A DNA stretch of 64,000 bases from Campylobacter concisus UNSWCS (GTDB lineage: Bacteria; Campylobacterota; Campylobacteria; Campylobacterales; Campylobacteraceae), in contig NZ_ANNG01000003.1 of assembly GCF_000466685.1 (NCBI RefSeq), forward strand, positions 1 to 64,000, given 5' to 3'. Shown here in pieces: positions 1 to 8,895 of the stretch. Numbering within the stretch: the stretch's first letter is position 1; each line of letters begins with the position of its first letter. Both the position numbers and the translations under genes were made by a program. The notes beneath the pieces were generated by a model that saw only the letters and a list, made by a program, of their open reading frames with translations, did not search any database and was not told the DNA's origin.

Positions 1-84
1 TGGCTGGTTGGCTGGTTGGCTGGTTGGCTGGTTGGCTGGTTGGCTGGTTGGCTGGTTGGCTGGTTGGCTGGTTGGCTGGTTGGC
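1..84. repeat. Octanucleotide tandem repeat, about 10.5 copies
   Basis: Unit GGCTGGTT is repeated without interruption from the window edge to base 84, so the true array may be longer. Because 8 is not a multiple of 3, each gain or loss of a unit shifts frame. Each forward frame reads the same cycle G-W-L-A-G-W-L-V without stops; the reverse strand reads N-Q-P-T-S-Q-P-A, also open. No start codon with a ribosome binding site is visible inside the window, and the forward reading runs into AT-rich sequence with a stop at 217-219. It could be the 3' part of a phase-variable gene lying upstream, or an intergenic array. Confidence 0.95.
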
Positions 85-305
85 GTCCCTCCGCTTTTTT
101 CTAAATTTTGCTCCAAATTTGCCAAATTTATCAAAATACTAAAAATAATATGCATAAATATATGTAAAATATTTTGTATTTTTTGCTTTTTTAACTCAAA
201 TTTTTTTCAAAAAATTTAAGATAACGCCCAAATTTCGCTAAAAAGTTAAAAAGGATTTAAAATGCTTTGGGATATAATTTGCGATAAATTTATCAAAAGG
301 CTAAA
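85..305. other. AT-rich non-coding leader before ilvI
   Basis: About 220 bases of AT-rich sequence without a convincing gene. It contains short A/T runs typical of Campylobacter promoter upstream regions and the ilvI promoter near its right end. Confidence 0.6.
273..278 (+). promoter_or_regulatory. Probable -10 box of the ilvI-ilvH-lpxD operon
   Basis: TATAAT lies about 30 bases before the ilvI start, followed by the AAAAGG ribosome binding site at 295-300. No -35 box is evident, as is usual in Campylobacter. The same bases sit inside a GG-N10-GC spacing (269-282) that resembles a sigma-54 element. Confidence 0.6.
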
Positions 306-308
306 GTG

Positions 309-2006
309 ATGATAAAACAAATTTCTGGTTCACAGATGATAAGCGAAGCCTTGCACGAAGAGGGCGTTGAGATAGTTTTTGGCTATCCTGGCGGTGCAGC
401 TTTAAATATCTACGACGAGACATATAAACAAACTTATTTTAAGCACGTCTTGGTTCGCCACGAGCAAGCAGCCGTTCATGCAGCAGACGGATACGCTAGG
501 GTTAGCGGCAAAGTTGGCGTGGCTTTTGTGACAAGCGGCCCTGGCTTTACAAACGCAGTCACTGGTCTTGCCACAGCTTATAGCGACAGCATCCCAGTTG
601 TGCTTATAAGCGGTCAAGTACCAACCTTTATGATCGGCACAGATGCCTTTCAAGAGATCGATGCAGTCGGCATTTCACGCCCCTGTGTCAAGCATAACTT
701 CTTGGTTAATAGCGTCGAAGAGCTACCTCGCATCATAAAAGAGGCGTTTTACATCGCAAGATCAGGCCGCCCAGGACCAGTTCATATCGATATCCCAAAA
801 AACGTCACTTCAAGGCTTGGTGACTTTGTCTATCCAAAAGAAATTTCTATCCCAAGCTACAAGCCGACATATAAAGGCAACTCTAAGCAGATCAAAAAAG
901 CAGCAGCTGCGATAAATGAAGCAAAAAGACCACTTCTTTACATCGGTGGTGGTGCGGTCGCATCAAATGCAAGCGAGATCATACGTAAATTTATGAAAAA
1001 AACTGGCATCCCAGCGGTCGAGACGCTTATGGCTCTTGGCGTGCTTGATGCAAAAGATGAGCTAAATTTAGGCATGGCGGGCATGCACGGCAGCTACGCT
1101 TCAAATATGGCTCTTAGCGAGTGTGACCTTCTTATCTCGCTTGGCGCTAGATTTTGCGATAGGGTCACAGGTAAAACTGACGAGTTTGCCAAACATGCTA
1201 AGATCATTCACATCGACATCGATCCAAGCTCTATCTCAAAGATCATAAACGCGCACTATCCGATAGTTGGCGACCTTACAAACGTGCTAAGCGAGCTTTA
1301 TGAAGAGGTGAAAGGTGAGCCTAAAAACTATGCGCCTTGGAGAGAAATTTTAGATAGATATCAAAAGCTAAATCCACTTGGCTACACAGATAGCGACAAG
1401 GTCTTAAAGCCTCAATGGGTAGTTGAAGAGACCGCAAAGATAGTTGGCCCTGAGGCTATCATCGCAACTGACGTCGGTCAGCACCAGATGTGGGTGGCGC
1501 AGTTTTATCCATTTAACCGCGCAAGACAGCTTGTCACAAGTGGCGGCCTTGGCACGATGGGATACGGCCTGCCTGCAGCGATCGGCGCAAAGTGTGCGAT
1601 GCCTGAGCATTTGGTTGTAAATTTTACAGGCGATGGCTCGATACTTATGAATATCCAAGAGCTAATGACCGCTTATGAGACAAATGTCCCTGTCATAAAC
1701 ATCATCTTAAACAACAACTTCTTAGGTATGGTGCGCCAGTGGCAGACATTTTTCTATGAAAAGCGCTACTCATCGACTGATCTTAGCTTGCAGCCTGATT
1801 TTGTCAAGATCGCTGAGGGATTTGGTGGCGTTGGCTTTGTATGCAAGAGCAAAGATGAGTTTAAAAAGGCTTTAAAAGAGGCGATCAAGAGTAAAAAATC
1901 AGCTCTTATTGACGTTAGGATCGACCGCTTTGAGGACGTGCTTCCTATGGTTCCAGCAGGGGCTGCGATTTATAATATGATATTAAAGAGCAAGGAAGAA
2001 AAATGA
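309..2006 (+). CDS. ilvI: Acetolactate synthase, large catalytic subunit
   Basis: A 565-residue thiamine-diphosphate enzyme that condenses two pyruvates to acetolactate (or pyruvate with 2-oxobutyrate), the first common step of valine, leucine and isoleucine synthesis in the cytosol. The N-terminal pyrimidine-binding part carries FGYPGGAAL and the RHEQAAVHAADGYAR segment with the catalytic Glu; the C-terminal pyrophosphate-binding part carries GDGSILMNIQEL and ends its motif in LNNN. Length is normal for the family. An in-frame GTG at 306 directly precedes the ATG; I chose ATG 309, 8 bases after AAAAGG. The small subunit follows with a 4-base ATGA overlap, so the two are co-translated and probably feedback-inhibited by valine as a holoenzyme. 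Confidence 0.97.
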   Translation: MIKQISGSQMISEALHEEGVEIVFGYPGGAALNIYDETYKQTYFKHVLVRHEQAAVHAADGYARVSGKVGVAFVTSGPGFTNAVTGLATAYSDSIPVVLISGQVPTFMIGTDAFQEIDAVGISRPCVKHNFLVNSVEELPRIIKEAFYIARSGRPGPVHIDIPKNVTSRLGDFVYPKEISIPSYKPTYKGNSKQIKKAAAAINEAKRPLLYIGGGAVASNASEIIRKFMKKTGIPAVETLMALGVLDAKDELNLGMAGMHGSYASNMALSECDLLISLGARFCDRVTGKTDEFAKHAKIIHIDIDPSSISKIINAHYPIVGDLTNVLSELYEEVKGEPKNYAPWREILDRYQKLNPLGYTDSDKVLKPQWVVEETAKIVGPEAIIATDVGQHQMWVAQFYPFNRARQLVTSGGLGTMGYGLPAAIGAKCAMPEHLVVNFTGDGSILMNIQELMTAYETNVPVINIILNNNFLGMVRQWQTFFYEKRYSSTDLSLQPDFVKIAEGFGGVGFVCKSKDEFKKALKEAIKSKKSALIDVRIDRFEDVLPMVPAGAAIYNMILKSKEEK

Positions 2007-2470
2007 GTATCAGAAGAACGATTTCGGTTATAGTTTTAAATGAACATGGCGTTTTGGCTAGAATTTCTGGGCTTTTTGCGGGCAGGGGCTACAACATCGA
2101 CACGCTCACAGTCGCTCCGATACCTGAGAGCAACTTCTCAAGGCTAAGTATCGTCACAAGCGGCGATGAGAGGGTTTTAGAGCAGATCGTAAAACAGCTT
2201 CACAAGCTCATCCCAACATACAAAGTCATAGAAAGTGGCGAATTTGTCGAAAAAGAGATGGCTCTTGTGAAAATTCCGCTTGGTGAAAATTTCGCCGGCC
2301 TTGAGGCGATACTAAAGACATACAATGGCATCGTCACAAACACAAACGAAAACTACATCGTCGTCATGGTGGCTGACGATGCGAGCAGGATAGAGAGCTT
2401 TTTAAAGTCAATAAAGAAATTTAACCCAGTTGATGTCGTACGCGGCGGATCTGTGATAATGGATATATAA
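2003..2470 (+). CDS. ilvH: Acetolactate synthase, small regulatory subunit
   Basis: A 155-residue regulatory partner of the large subunit just upstream, with which it overlaps by 4 bases. The N-terminal half is an ACT domain (ISVIVLNEHGVLARISGLFA, then GYNIDTLTV), the usual site of valine binding; the C-terminal half matches the ALS small-subunit domain with the conserved IGLE-like NFAGLEAIL replaced by the local variant and a VDVVRGGS end. It binds and activates the catalytic subunit and confers feedback inhibition. The stop codon overlaps the lpxD start (TAATG), so all three genes are translationally linked. Confidence 0.96.
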   Translation: MSIRRTISVIVLNEHGVLARISGLFAGRGYNIDTLTVAPIPESNFSRLSIVTSGDERVLEQIVKQLHKLIPTYKVIESGEFVEKEMALVKIPLGENFAGLEAILKTYNGIVTNTNENYIVVMVADDASRIESFLKSIKKFNPVDVVRGGSVIMDI

Positions 2471-3423
2471 TGAAACTAAGCGAAATAGCCTTAAAAGTAG
2501 ATGCTACTTTTAACGGAGAAGATCTTGAAATTTTTGCTCTAAATTCTTTAAAAAATGCAAATAAAGCTGAGCTAACATACTGCGATGGCGAGAAAAATGC
2601 TAAATTTATAAGCACTTCAAACGCTGGAGCTATCTTGGTGACAAAATCGCTTTTGGATTTGGTGCCAGCTGGCATGGTAGCGCTTGTGTGCGACAACCCA
2701 CACCTTGCATTTGCCATCCTTAGTAAAATTTACGCTAAGCCGCTTTTTTGCGAGCCAAAACCATCAAATATCGCCCAGAGCGCCACTATAATGCCAAATG
2801 TCTATATAGGTTCAAACGTGAGCGTTGGCGAAAATACGATAGTGATGGCTGGGGCATTTTTGGGCGATAACGTAACTATCGGTAAAAACTGCATCATCCA
2901 CCCAAACGTCGTCATCTATAACGACTGCGTCATCGGCAATGAGTGCCACCTGCTAGCAAACTGCGTTATAGGCAGCGACGGCTTTGGCTACGCGCATACA
3001 AAAACTGGCGAGCATGTGAAAATTTATCACAATGGCAACGTTGTTTTGGGCGATTTTGTCGAGATCGGCGCTTGCACTACGATAGATCGTGGCGTTTTTG
3101 AAAGCACGATGATCGCAAACTACACAAAGATAGACAATCTCGTTCAAATAGGTCATAACTGCGAGCTTGGAAATGGCTGCCTCATCGTCTCACAAACTGG
3201 TCTTGCTGGCTCAACAGTGCTAGGCAGAAATGTCGTCATGGGCGGACAAAGTGGCTCAGCTGGTCATGTAAGTGTCGGAGATTTCGCTCAGATCGCAGCA
3301 CGCGGCGGCGTTAGCAAAGACCTACCTGGTGGCAAAAAATACGCTGGAGCTTATCCGATAATGGAGCTTTCAGAGCAGTTTAAGCTACAAGCAAAGATAT
3401 TGAGATTTTTTAGAAAAAACTAA
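2470..3423 (+). CDS. lpxD: UDP-3-O-acylglucosamine N-acyltransferase
   Basis: A 317-residue enzyme that adds the second (N-linked) hydroxyacyl chain to UDP-3-O-acylglucosamine in lipid A synthesis. Residues about 1-95 are the uridine-binding domain; from about 100 on there are hexapeptide repeats forming a left-handed beta helix (for example VSVGENTIVMAGAFLGDNVT). The IGHNCELG motif carries the expected catalytic His. A C-terminal helix (EQFKLQAKILRFFRKN) closes the protein. It sits third in the ilvI-ilvH operon, an arrangement shared with C. jejuni, although the pathways are unrelated. Length and motifs are normal. Confidence 0.96.
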   Translation: MKLSEIALKVDATFNGEDLEIFALNSLKNANKAELTYCDGEKNAKFISTSNAGAILVTKSLLDLVPAGMVALVCDNPHLAFAILSKIYAKPLFCEPKPSNIAQSATIMPNVYIGSNVSVGENTIVMAGAFLGDNVTIGKNCIIHPNVVIYNDCVIGNECHLLANCVIGSDGFGYAHTKTGEHVKIYHNGNVVLGDFVEIGACTTIDRGVFESTMIANYTKIDNLVQIGHNCELGNGCLIVSQTGLAGSTVLGRNVVMGGQSGSAGHVSVGDFAQIAARGGVSKDLPGGKKYAGAYPIMELSEQFKLQAKILRFFRKN

Positions 3424-3506
3424 AATTGGATTTAGTAGGTTTAATTTTCTAAATTGCAATAACGTGGCGATGAGATTATTATTAATAAAAAATAACTTCA
3501 AACTTA

Positions 3507-3533
3507 CTTGGCAGGTTGGATCAACTTGCCAAG
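3507..3533. terminator. Hairpin between convergent lpxD and pit
   Basis: Arms CTTGGCAGGTTG (3507-3518) and CAACTTGCCAAG (3522-3533) form a 12-pair stem with one G-U or A-C position and a 3-base loop. On the minus strand it is followed by a TTATTTTTT stretch, on the plus strand by CTTTC and AT-rich sequence. It is placed to end both transcripts. Confidence 0.7.
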
Positions 3534-3599
3534 CTTTCATATAAAATTTATACAAAAAAATATCTAGAAATAGGGCGGTTTAGCTATTTAAAAATATGA

Positions 3600-5138
3600 C
3601 TAAACACCTAAAAATTTAGCAAGGGCAAAATAAAATATAGCCGATGATATTGCAGCTGCTGGAAGCGTGATGAGCCAAGCTAGGATGATAGGTCTTACCA
3701 TTTTCCAGTTTGCATTTTTATTTACGATGCCGATACCCAAAACCGCGCCTATTAGGATATGCGTCGAGCTAACTGGTATGCCAAGCTTTGTAGCTAGAAG
3801 TATGACGATACTTGAGGCAAGCTCCGCGCTAAAGCCAGTTGTAGGTAAAATTTCAGCTAGTTTTGAGCCAATAGTAGTGATCACCTCTTTGCCTAAAAAC
3901 CAAAGTCCAACGACAAGCGAGATGCCAAAGGTTACCATTGCGATACTTGGGATCGGCGAGCTTTCATTTATAGAGCCAGTCTTTAGCACATCAAGCACAG
4001 CGGCAAATGGTCCAACTGCGTTTGCGATGTCGTTTGCGCCGTGTGAAAACGCAAAAGATGAAGCGGTAAAAATTTGAAACCATGAGAAAATTCTATTGAT
4101 GCTCTTTTCGCTATCGTTTTTGCTCATGACATTTATGATGGCAAGGCTTGCAAGATACGCTAGGGCACCGATAACAAAGATGATCCAAACTGTTTGGATG
4201 ATGCTAAAGGCTAAATTTATGTGTTCAAGCCCTTTAAAAAGCATCATTGATGAGATGACCATTGCGGCAAATCCAGCGATGATCGGGATGTGCTTTTTCA
4301 TCGCTTTAAAGGTGTCTATCTCTTTTTCGCTATCTTTCATGATGCGAATTTTTGAGCGATATTCGCTATATTCAGTGGTTTCGATCTCGTCCTCATCGAT
4401 AACTGCGATCTTTGAAAGAGTGGCTATCTGCTCCTCAGCTGGCTTTGTTTTGAGCGCTTTTATGAAGCTTTCTTTATAAGCTTTTCTCTCAGCTTTTAGC
4501 GCTTTTAAATTTGTCTTTAGCTCGTGCGTTGGCTCGATTATTTTACTCTTTACATAGCCAAATATAATGTAAGACATCACGCCGCCAAGCAGTGGTGAGA
4601 TCACCCAACTAACGGCGATCCTGCCGATCTCACCCCAAGAGACCATATTAAATGGTTCAGGATCTTTTATCATAAATCCCATAGCAAGTCCTGCACCAAC
4701 GATGCCACCAACTATCGAGTGAGTGGTCGAGACTGGCAGACCTTTTTTGGACGCGTAAAATAGCCAAAGACCTGAGCTAAGAAGAGCTGAGATCATGATG
4801 ATGACAAATTTCATCGGGTTTAGATCACTTGGAAATTTCACGATCTCGTTTCTAATGGTATTTGTAACCTCAGATCCTGCAAATATCGCGCCGCTAAGCT
4901 CAAAAATGGCTGCGATTACAAGAGCTTGTTTTAGTGTGAGTGTTTTTGCGCCGACGCTTGTGCCAAAGCTGTTTGCAACGTCATTTCCACCGATATTAAA
5001 CGCCATAAAAAGACCAAACATACCAGCGATTAAGAATAAAAAGTAGTTATTTGTCGGGATGTATTGATAGCCCCAAACGAAAAATCCAACGCTGCAAATC
5101 GCAAAAATAACTAACGCCAAGAAGTTATCTCGAAGCAA
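3600..5138 (-). CDS. pit: Inorganic phosphate transporter, PiT family
   Basis: A 512-residue inner-membrane carrier of the PiT family, which moves phosphate (as metal-phosphate or with cations) into the cell. It shows the two family signature repeats: GGNDVANSFGTSVGAKTLT near residue 50 and SHGANDIANAVGPFAAVL near residue 365. About ten hydrophobic helices surround a charged cytosolic loop at roughly 205-280. The start is a TTG at 5138 preceded by AAGGGGG, a strong ribosome binding site. It stands alone between a convergent lpxD and a divergent ppx. No PhoU-like gene is next to it. Whether phosphate or sulfate is the substrate cannot be read from sequence alone; phosphate is the family norm. 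Confidence 0.9.
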   Translation of the reverse strand: MLRDNFLALVIFAICSVGFFVWGYQYIPTNNYFLFLIAGMFGLFMAFNIGGNDVANSFGTSVGAKTLTLKQALVIAAIFELSGAIFAGSEVTNTIRNEIVKFPSDLNPMKFVIIMISALLSSGLWLFYASKKGLPVSTTHSIVGGIVGAGLAMGFMIKDPEPFNMVSWGEIGRIAVSWVISPLLGGVMSYIIFGYVKSKIIEPTHELKTNLKALKAERKAYKESFIKALKTKPAEEQIATLSKIAVIDEDEIETTEYSEYRSKIRIMKDSEKEIDTFKAMKKHIPIIAGFAAMVISSMMLFKGLEHINLAFSIIQTVWIIFVIGALAYLASLAIINVMSKNDSEKSINRIFSWFQIFTASSFAFSHGANDIANAVGPFAAVLDVLKTGSINESSPIPSIAMVTFGISLVVGLWFLGKEVITTIGSKLAEILPTTGFSAELASSIVILLATKLGIPVSSTHILIGAVLGIGIVNKNANWKMVRPIILAWLITLPAAAISSAIFYFALAKFLGV

Positions 5139-5268
5139 TCAAGCCCCCTTGTAAGAGTTTTTGGTAAAATTATATCTTGAAAATTATTAAAGTTTTTAGA
5201 ATTTTCTCACTTTAAATGATACTAAATTATCATATGTTAGAATTTGGCAAAAACATTAAGGATAAATT

Positions 5269-6171
5269 TTGGTTATAGCGATCGATCTTGGCTCAAACAC
5301 CTTTCGCGTGGCACTTATAAAAAAAGAGCAAAATGGCTTTACTAATGAGCAAATTTATGAAAAGATAGTTGGAGCTGCAAGGGGCTTAAACGAAAGTGGC
5401 AAGATAGGCTTGGAGGCTAAAAATAGGCTTTTTGAAGCGATAGCGGAGGCTAAAAGCAAATTTGACTTTACTAAATTTAAATACGTGGCAGTCGCAACTG
5501 AGGCTTTTAGAGTAGCGTCAAATAGTGAAGAAATTTTTAGTGAGATAAGAGAGAAATTTGGCATAAATTTTCATATCATTGATGGGCAAGCTGAAGCAAA
5601 ACTTACATTTTTAGGCGTGCAAAATGCATTAAAAAAGCTTGGCATAAATGATAAATTTAGCATCATCGACATCGGCGGTGCAAGCTCCGAGATAGGTGAA
5701 GAGGGAAAATTTATAAGCTTTAAATTTGGCATCATCACCTTTTACGAGAGGTTTAAAGCGCTTGATCTGATGCAAGAAAATACAAAAATTTATACAAAAG
5801 AGGCAAGTAAATTTCTAACAAGCCTTGACAATAGACTTATTGTTATAACTTCTGGCGTGCCAACCACCATCGCAGCACTAAAGCTTGGGCTAAACTACGA
5901 AAGCTACGACCCCAAAAAAGTGAGCGGATATGAGCTTAAAAATGATGATCTTGCTTGGTTTGTAAATGAGCTTTTAAAGATGGATGACAGAAGCGCTGAC
6001 GTGGTGGTTGGAAGAAGTAGAAAATATCCGCTCATCGCTGGAACGCTGCTTTTAAAAGAGCTTTTAAGCGGGCAAAATGCGAAATTTATAGTAATAGACG
6101 ATGGGCTTAGAGAGGGCGTTGGGGCGGCTTATTTTAAAGGCATATTTCAAGAAATTATCACAAAATTTTAG
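5269..6171 (+). CDS. ppx: Ppx/GppA family phosphatase
   Basis: A 300-residue member of the actin-like ATPase fold family of exopolyphosphatases and guanosine pentaphosphate phosphatases. It opens with the phosphate-1 loop IDLGSNTFRV, has IDIGGASSEIG (phosphate-2 region) near residue 133 and TSGVPTTIAALKLG near residue 200. It corresponds to the short, two-domain form, lacking the C-terminal HD-like domain of the E. coli enzymes. The start is TTG, 6 bases after AAGGA at 5258-5262. Polyphosphate and pppGpp activities cannot be separated from sequence. It is divergent from the phosphate carrier, a plausible functional link. Confidence 0.85.
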   Translation: MVIAIDLGSNTFRVALIKKEQNGFTNEQIYEKIVGAARGLNESGKIGLEAKNRLFEAIAEAKSKFDFTKFKYVAVATEAFRVASNSEEIFSEIREKFGINFHIIDGQAEAKLTFLGVQNALKKLGINDKFSIIDIGGASSEIGEEGKFISFKFGIITFYERFKALDLMQENTKIYTKEASKFLTSLDNRLIVITSGVPTTIAALKLGLNYESYDPKKVSGYELKNDDLAWFVNELLKMDDRSADVVVGRSRKYPLIAGTLLLKELLSGQNAKFIVIDDGLREGVGAAYFKGIFQEIITKF

Positions 6172-6201
6172 TTATGATTTCAAAAATTTAAAGGAGAGAA
6201 A

Positions 6202-6633
6202 ATGAGCATAAGAGAGCAAATTTTAGCCGATATAAAAGAGGCTATGAAAGCAAAAGATGAGTTTAAAAGAGATGCCTTAAGGACGCTAAATGCAGCACTT
6301 AAGCAGGTCGAAGTCGATCAAAGGATCGAGATGACCGACGAGGTCGTGCTTCCGCTACTTCAAAAAGAGATCAAAAAGAGAGCTGACTCGGTTGAGCTCT
6401 ATCTAAAGGGAGCAAGAGATGACCTAGCCAAAAAAGAGCAGAGCGAGATCGAGCTAATCAAGGCATATCTGCCAGCTCAGCTAAATGATGATGAGTTAAA
6501 AGAGAAGATAAAAAGCATAATTGAAAAGGTTGGTAAAAATTTAGGCGCTGTGATAAAAATGGCAAAAGATGAGATCGGAGCGAGCGCTGAAGCAAAACGC
6601 ATAAGCATGATCGCAAAAGAGCTTTTGGCATAA
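6202..6633 (+). CDS. yqeY: GatB/YqeY domain protein
   Basis: A 143-residue protein of the YqeY family, all helical, similar to the tail domain of the GatB subunit of tRNA-dependent amidotransferase. Features seen are the charged N-terminal helical pair (DEFKRDALRTLNAALKQVEV), EIELIKAYLPAQLND in the middle and the C-terminal small domain (NLGAVIKMAKDEIG). Family members are thought to bind tRNA, but no firm enzymatic role is known. AAGGAG precedes the ATG. It follows ppx with 30 bases between and is probably co-transcribed. Confidence 0.9.
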   Translation: MSIREQILADIKEAMKAKDEFKRDALRTLNAALKQVEVDQRIEMTDEVVLPLLQKEIKKRADSVELYLKGARDDLAKKEQSEIELIKAYLPAQLNDDELKEKIKSIIEKVGKNLGAVIKMAKDEIGASAEAKRISMIAKELLA

Positions 6634-6650
6634 ATTTAATATACACTTTC

Positions 6651-6688
6651 TTAAAGCCTGTATTTTAAATTTAATGTGCAGGCTTTAA
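6651..6688 (+). terminator. Hairpin downstream of yqeY
   Basis: TTAAAGCCTG (6651-6660) and CAGGCTTTAA (6679-6688) are perfect complements separated by 18 AT-rich bases. It lies 18 bases after the yqeY stop. There is no long T-run after it, so it may be a weak terminator or an mRNA 3'-end protector. Confidence 0.55.
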
Positions 6689-7076
6689 AACTACTTCATC
6701 TTACATCAAATATTAATTTTGAGAGAGATAAATTTCTAAATTTAGGCTAGGGCGATTTGCTAAATTTAAATTTATATTTTAAAGCAGGGATTCAATTTAA
6801 TCTTTTACTTTAAAACTAGAAATAAAACCTTGCAGATTTTAAATTTGAAAAAATTAAGGAAGTAAAATTTAAAGTAGAAAGTTGGCTAAATTTGAGCTTC
6901 TTATCTCGTTATAAATAGCAAATCCAAAAACAATTATAAAAACAAATCTAGATAAATTTTTTAGCCTTGTTTTCGGTGACATTCTTGCTAAAATAAGTAA
7001 ATTTTAAAAATCTTTAATTTTTCAAAATACCCTTAAAAACACAATAAAAAAAGAATTTGATATATAAATTTAAAAA

Positions 7077-7099
7077 GCTAGACCCGAAGCGAGTCTAGC
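7077..7099 (-). terminator. Intrinsic terminator of the cts/chemotaxis operon
   Basis: On the minus strand GCTAGACTCG and CGGGTCTAGC form a 10-pair stem (one U-G) with a CTT loop, starting 10 bases after the chemoreceptor stop codon and followed by TTTTTAAATTT. This has all features of an intrinsic terminator and marks the end of the long minus-strand operon. Confidence 0.85.
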
Positions 7100-7109
7100 A
7101 AATTTGAAG

Positions 7110-8366
7110 TTATTTTGAAGCGACCATTTCGTTGTATGAGTTAAATATCTCTCTGCTAAGATCCTCAAGCTTTCTAAACTCAGTGACAAAATGTTTTAAA
7201 TTTTTTTCGTTATAGCCCTTGCCAGCTTCTGTCAAGATGGCTTTGATGTTTTTGTTAAACTCATCTACCAAATGGCGTGATTTCTCGTATGTTTTAGTGT
7301 GGCTAAAGCTCTTTGCACACTCATTTTCATACCACGCTACAAGATCGTCTGCGTCTTTTGCTATATCATCGCCGTAACCTTGCTCATTTACAGTGTCTGA
7401 ATAAACGCCCACTTTATAGACGATGATAGCTATCTTTGCGATGATGCCAAAGGTCTTATCTTCTACATATTTTGATCTTTGGGCTGTCTCTTTTGCATTT
7501 TGGTTAAAGCTAGCTAAAGTTTGTTTGAAATTTTCAACATTTGCTGTGGCGATCTTTGAAATTTCATCTATCTTTTTAGAATTTTCATCTATATCTTTGG
7601 CTTCTTGCTGAAGTGTTTGGATATTTACACCGATCTCATGTGTCGCTTTTTGGGTATTTTCAGCTAGTTTTCTAACCTCATCAGCGACAACTGCAAAGCC
7701 GCGTCCATGCTCGCCTGCGCGTGCTGCTTCGATAGCTGCGTTTAGAGCTAGTAAATTTGTCTGCTCAGCTATATCTTTTATCAAATTTACAACCGAAGTG
7801 ATGTCATCTGTTCTGCTATTTAGCGTGCTTATAGCGTGGCTTGAGCCCTCTATTAGCTCCTCAAGTGAGCTCATATTTACGCTTAGTTCATTGATGCTTT
7901 GCGTCGTATCCTCAGCGATCCTAGCCGTATCTTTTGCCATGAGTGCCATTTGGCTAAGGTTTTTGATACTCTCATTTAGATCGTTTCTAACATCTTCTAT
8001 GCCGTCGTTGCCATTGCCAAGTGTGTCAAGCTCTTTTGAAAGTAGGCCTCTTACTTTACTTTTTTGACCTTCTTTTATACCAACAACACCATGGCTCATA
8101 AAGGTAGCATTTTGTTTAAAAGTCCCCCTAAATCCCTCTGTGAAGATATTTCTATATGTTAGTCCGCTTTGAGCAGCGTCTATTGAGGTTGAAATTTCTC
8201 TTTGGAGCGCCTCAACTTGATCAAGCAAGTCATTTATACCAAGTGCTACTTCATAAAGTGGGTCATTTTCTTTTACATTTACTATCCTAGGCTCTAAGAT
8301 GCCGTTTCTAGCTGAGCCTACCACGCTTAAAATTTCATTTATAGAGTCAAGTTTTTTTCCAAACAT
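7110..8366 (-). CDS. Soluble methyl-accepting chemotaxis protein
   Basis: A 418-residue chemoreceptor without any membrane segment or signal peptide. The signalling tip is clear: [20 protein letters not shown] followed by [18 protein letters not shown] at about 205-240, which contacts CheA and CheW. The N-terminal 60 residues resemble a degenerate HAMP-like helix. The last 90 residues resemble a chemoreceptor zinc-binding (CZB) four-helix domain, including a WYENE segment, but the usual His/Cys ligand set is not intact. It starts 1 base after the stop of the PAS gene. The pair recalls the bipartite CetB (PAS)-CetA (receptor) energy-taxis system of C. jejuni, but CetA is membrane-anchored and this protein is not. 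Confidence 0.9.
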   Translation of the reverse strand: MFGKKLDSINEILSVVGSARNGILEPRIVNVKENDPLYEVALGINDLLDQVEALQREISTSIDAAQSGLTYRNIFTEGFRGTFKQNATFMSHGVVGIKEGQKSKVRGLLSKELDTLGNGNDGIEDVRNDLNESIKNLSQMALMAKDTARIAEDTTQSINELSVNMSSLEELIEGSSHAISTLNSRTDDITSVVNLIKDIAEQTNLLALNAAIEAARAGEHGRGFAVVADEVRKLAENTQKATHEIGVNIQTLQQEAKDIDENSKKIDEISKIATANVENFKQTLASFNQNAKETAQRSKYVEDKTFGIIAKIAIIVYKVGVYSDTVNEQGYGDDIAKDADDLVAWYENECAKSFSHTKTYEKSRHLVDEFNKNIKAILTEAGKGYNEKNLKHFVTEFRKLEDLSREIFNSYNEMVASK

Positions 8367-8367
8367 C

Positions 8368-8868
8368 TTATAGCCTTTGTAGGTTATTTACAAATTCATC
8401 ATAACTTAGATTTTTTTCGTTTAAAAAATCAGTTAAAAATTTCATCGAAGCATCCATGCCACCGCTCTTTTCTACCGATAACAACTTTTGATATATAGGC
8501 TCTATCACTTCAATCGCCTTTGGATTTGGCTTGCGTCTAACTGAGTAGTAACCAACTGCGTTATTGCGGTCATCAACTGAGGCTGTAATGTTTGCAAAGA
8601 CCCAGTAGTATCCACCATCAAAGCTTTTGTTTTTTACATAAGCAAAAATTTCTTTTTTATCTTTTATATGCTCCCAAAGTAGCTTAAAAATAGCTCTTGG
8701 CATATCTGGGTGCCTTACGATGTTGTGAGGCTTGCCCAAAACTTCAGCTTGCTTTGCTCCAACTATCTTTAAAAACGGCTCATTACAATACGTAATACGT
8801 CCTTTTAAGTCGGTCTTTGAGACCAAAAAGGCGCTCTCTTCGACCATGTGTTCTTTGTTTTCAGACAT
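8368..8868 (-). CDS. PAS-domain redox/energy-taxis sensor, CetB/Aer-like
   Basis: A 166-residue protein that is essentially one PAS domain. The segment [20 protein letters not shown] and the following [20 protein letters not shown] are characteristic of the FAD-binding PAS of Aer and CetB, and [13 protein letters not shown] is the typical beta-sheet core. It has no membrane segment. It likely senses electron-transport or redox state through a flavin and passes the signal to the adjacent soluble chemoreceptor. AAAGGAG precedes the ATG. It lies 27 bases downstream of the pilus-type gene ctsF, so it appears to be in the same transcript as the DNA uptake genes. Confidence 0.88.
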   Translation of the reverse strand: MSENKEHMVEESAFLVSKTDLKGRITYCNEPFLKIVGAKQAEVLGKPHNIVRHPDMPRAIFKLLWEHIKDKKEIFAYVKNKSFDGGYYWVFANITASVDDRNNAVGYYSVRRKPNPKAIEVIEPIYQKLLSVEKSGGMDASMKFLTDFLNEKNLSYDEFVNNLQRL

Positions 8869-8895
8869 CTTCTCTCCTTTAAGATTTTAATTATT

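Larger units (their letters stand above)
6634..7109. other. 476-base AT-rich gap without a gene
   Basis: The gap between yqeY and the convergent chemoreceptor gene. I see one hairpin at each end (listed separately) and otherwise AAATTT-rich sequence with no open reading frame that has both a ribosome binding site and a sensible start. No repeat or RNA gene is recognised. Confidence 0.7.

Noticed and set aside
16-219. Open frame with repeated G-W-L-A-G-W-L-V
   Set aside because: It only appears because the octamer is open in every frame; the start is an arbitrary TTG in the repeat without a ribosome binding site, and the C-terminal part reads like non-coding AT-rich DNA.
3667-5046. Plus-strand frames opposite the phosphate carrier
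   Set aside because: Hydrophobic antisense shadows of membrane helices; no starts with ribosome binding sites.
6634-7109. Small RNA or small protein gene in the yqeY gap
   Set aside because: No promoter plus terminator pair and no frame with a ribosome binding site was found.
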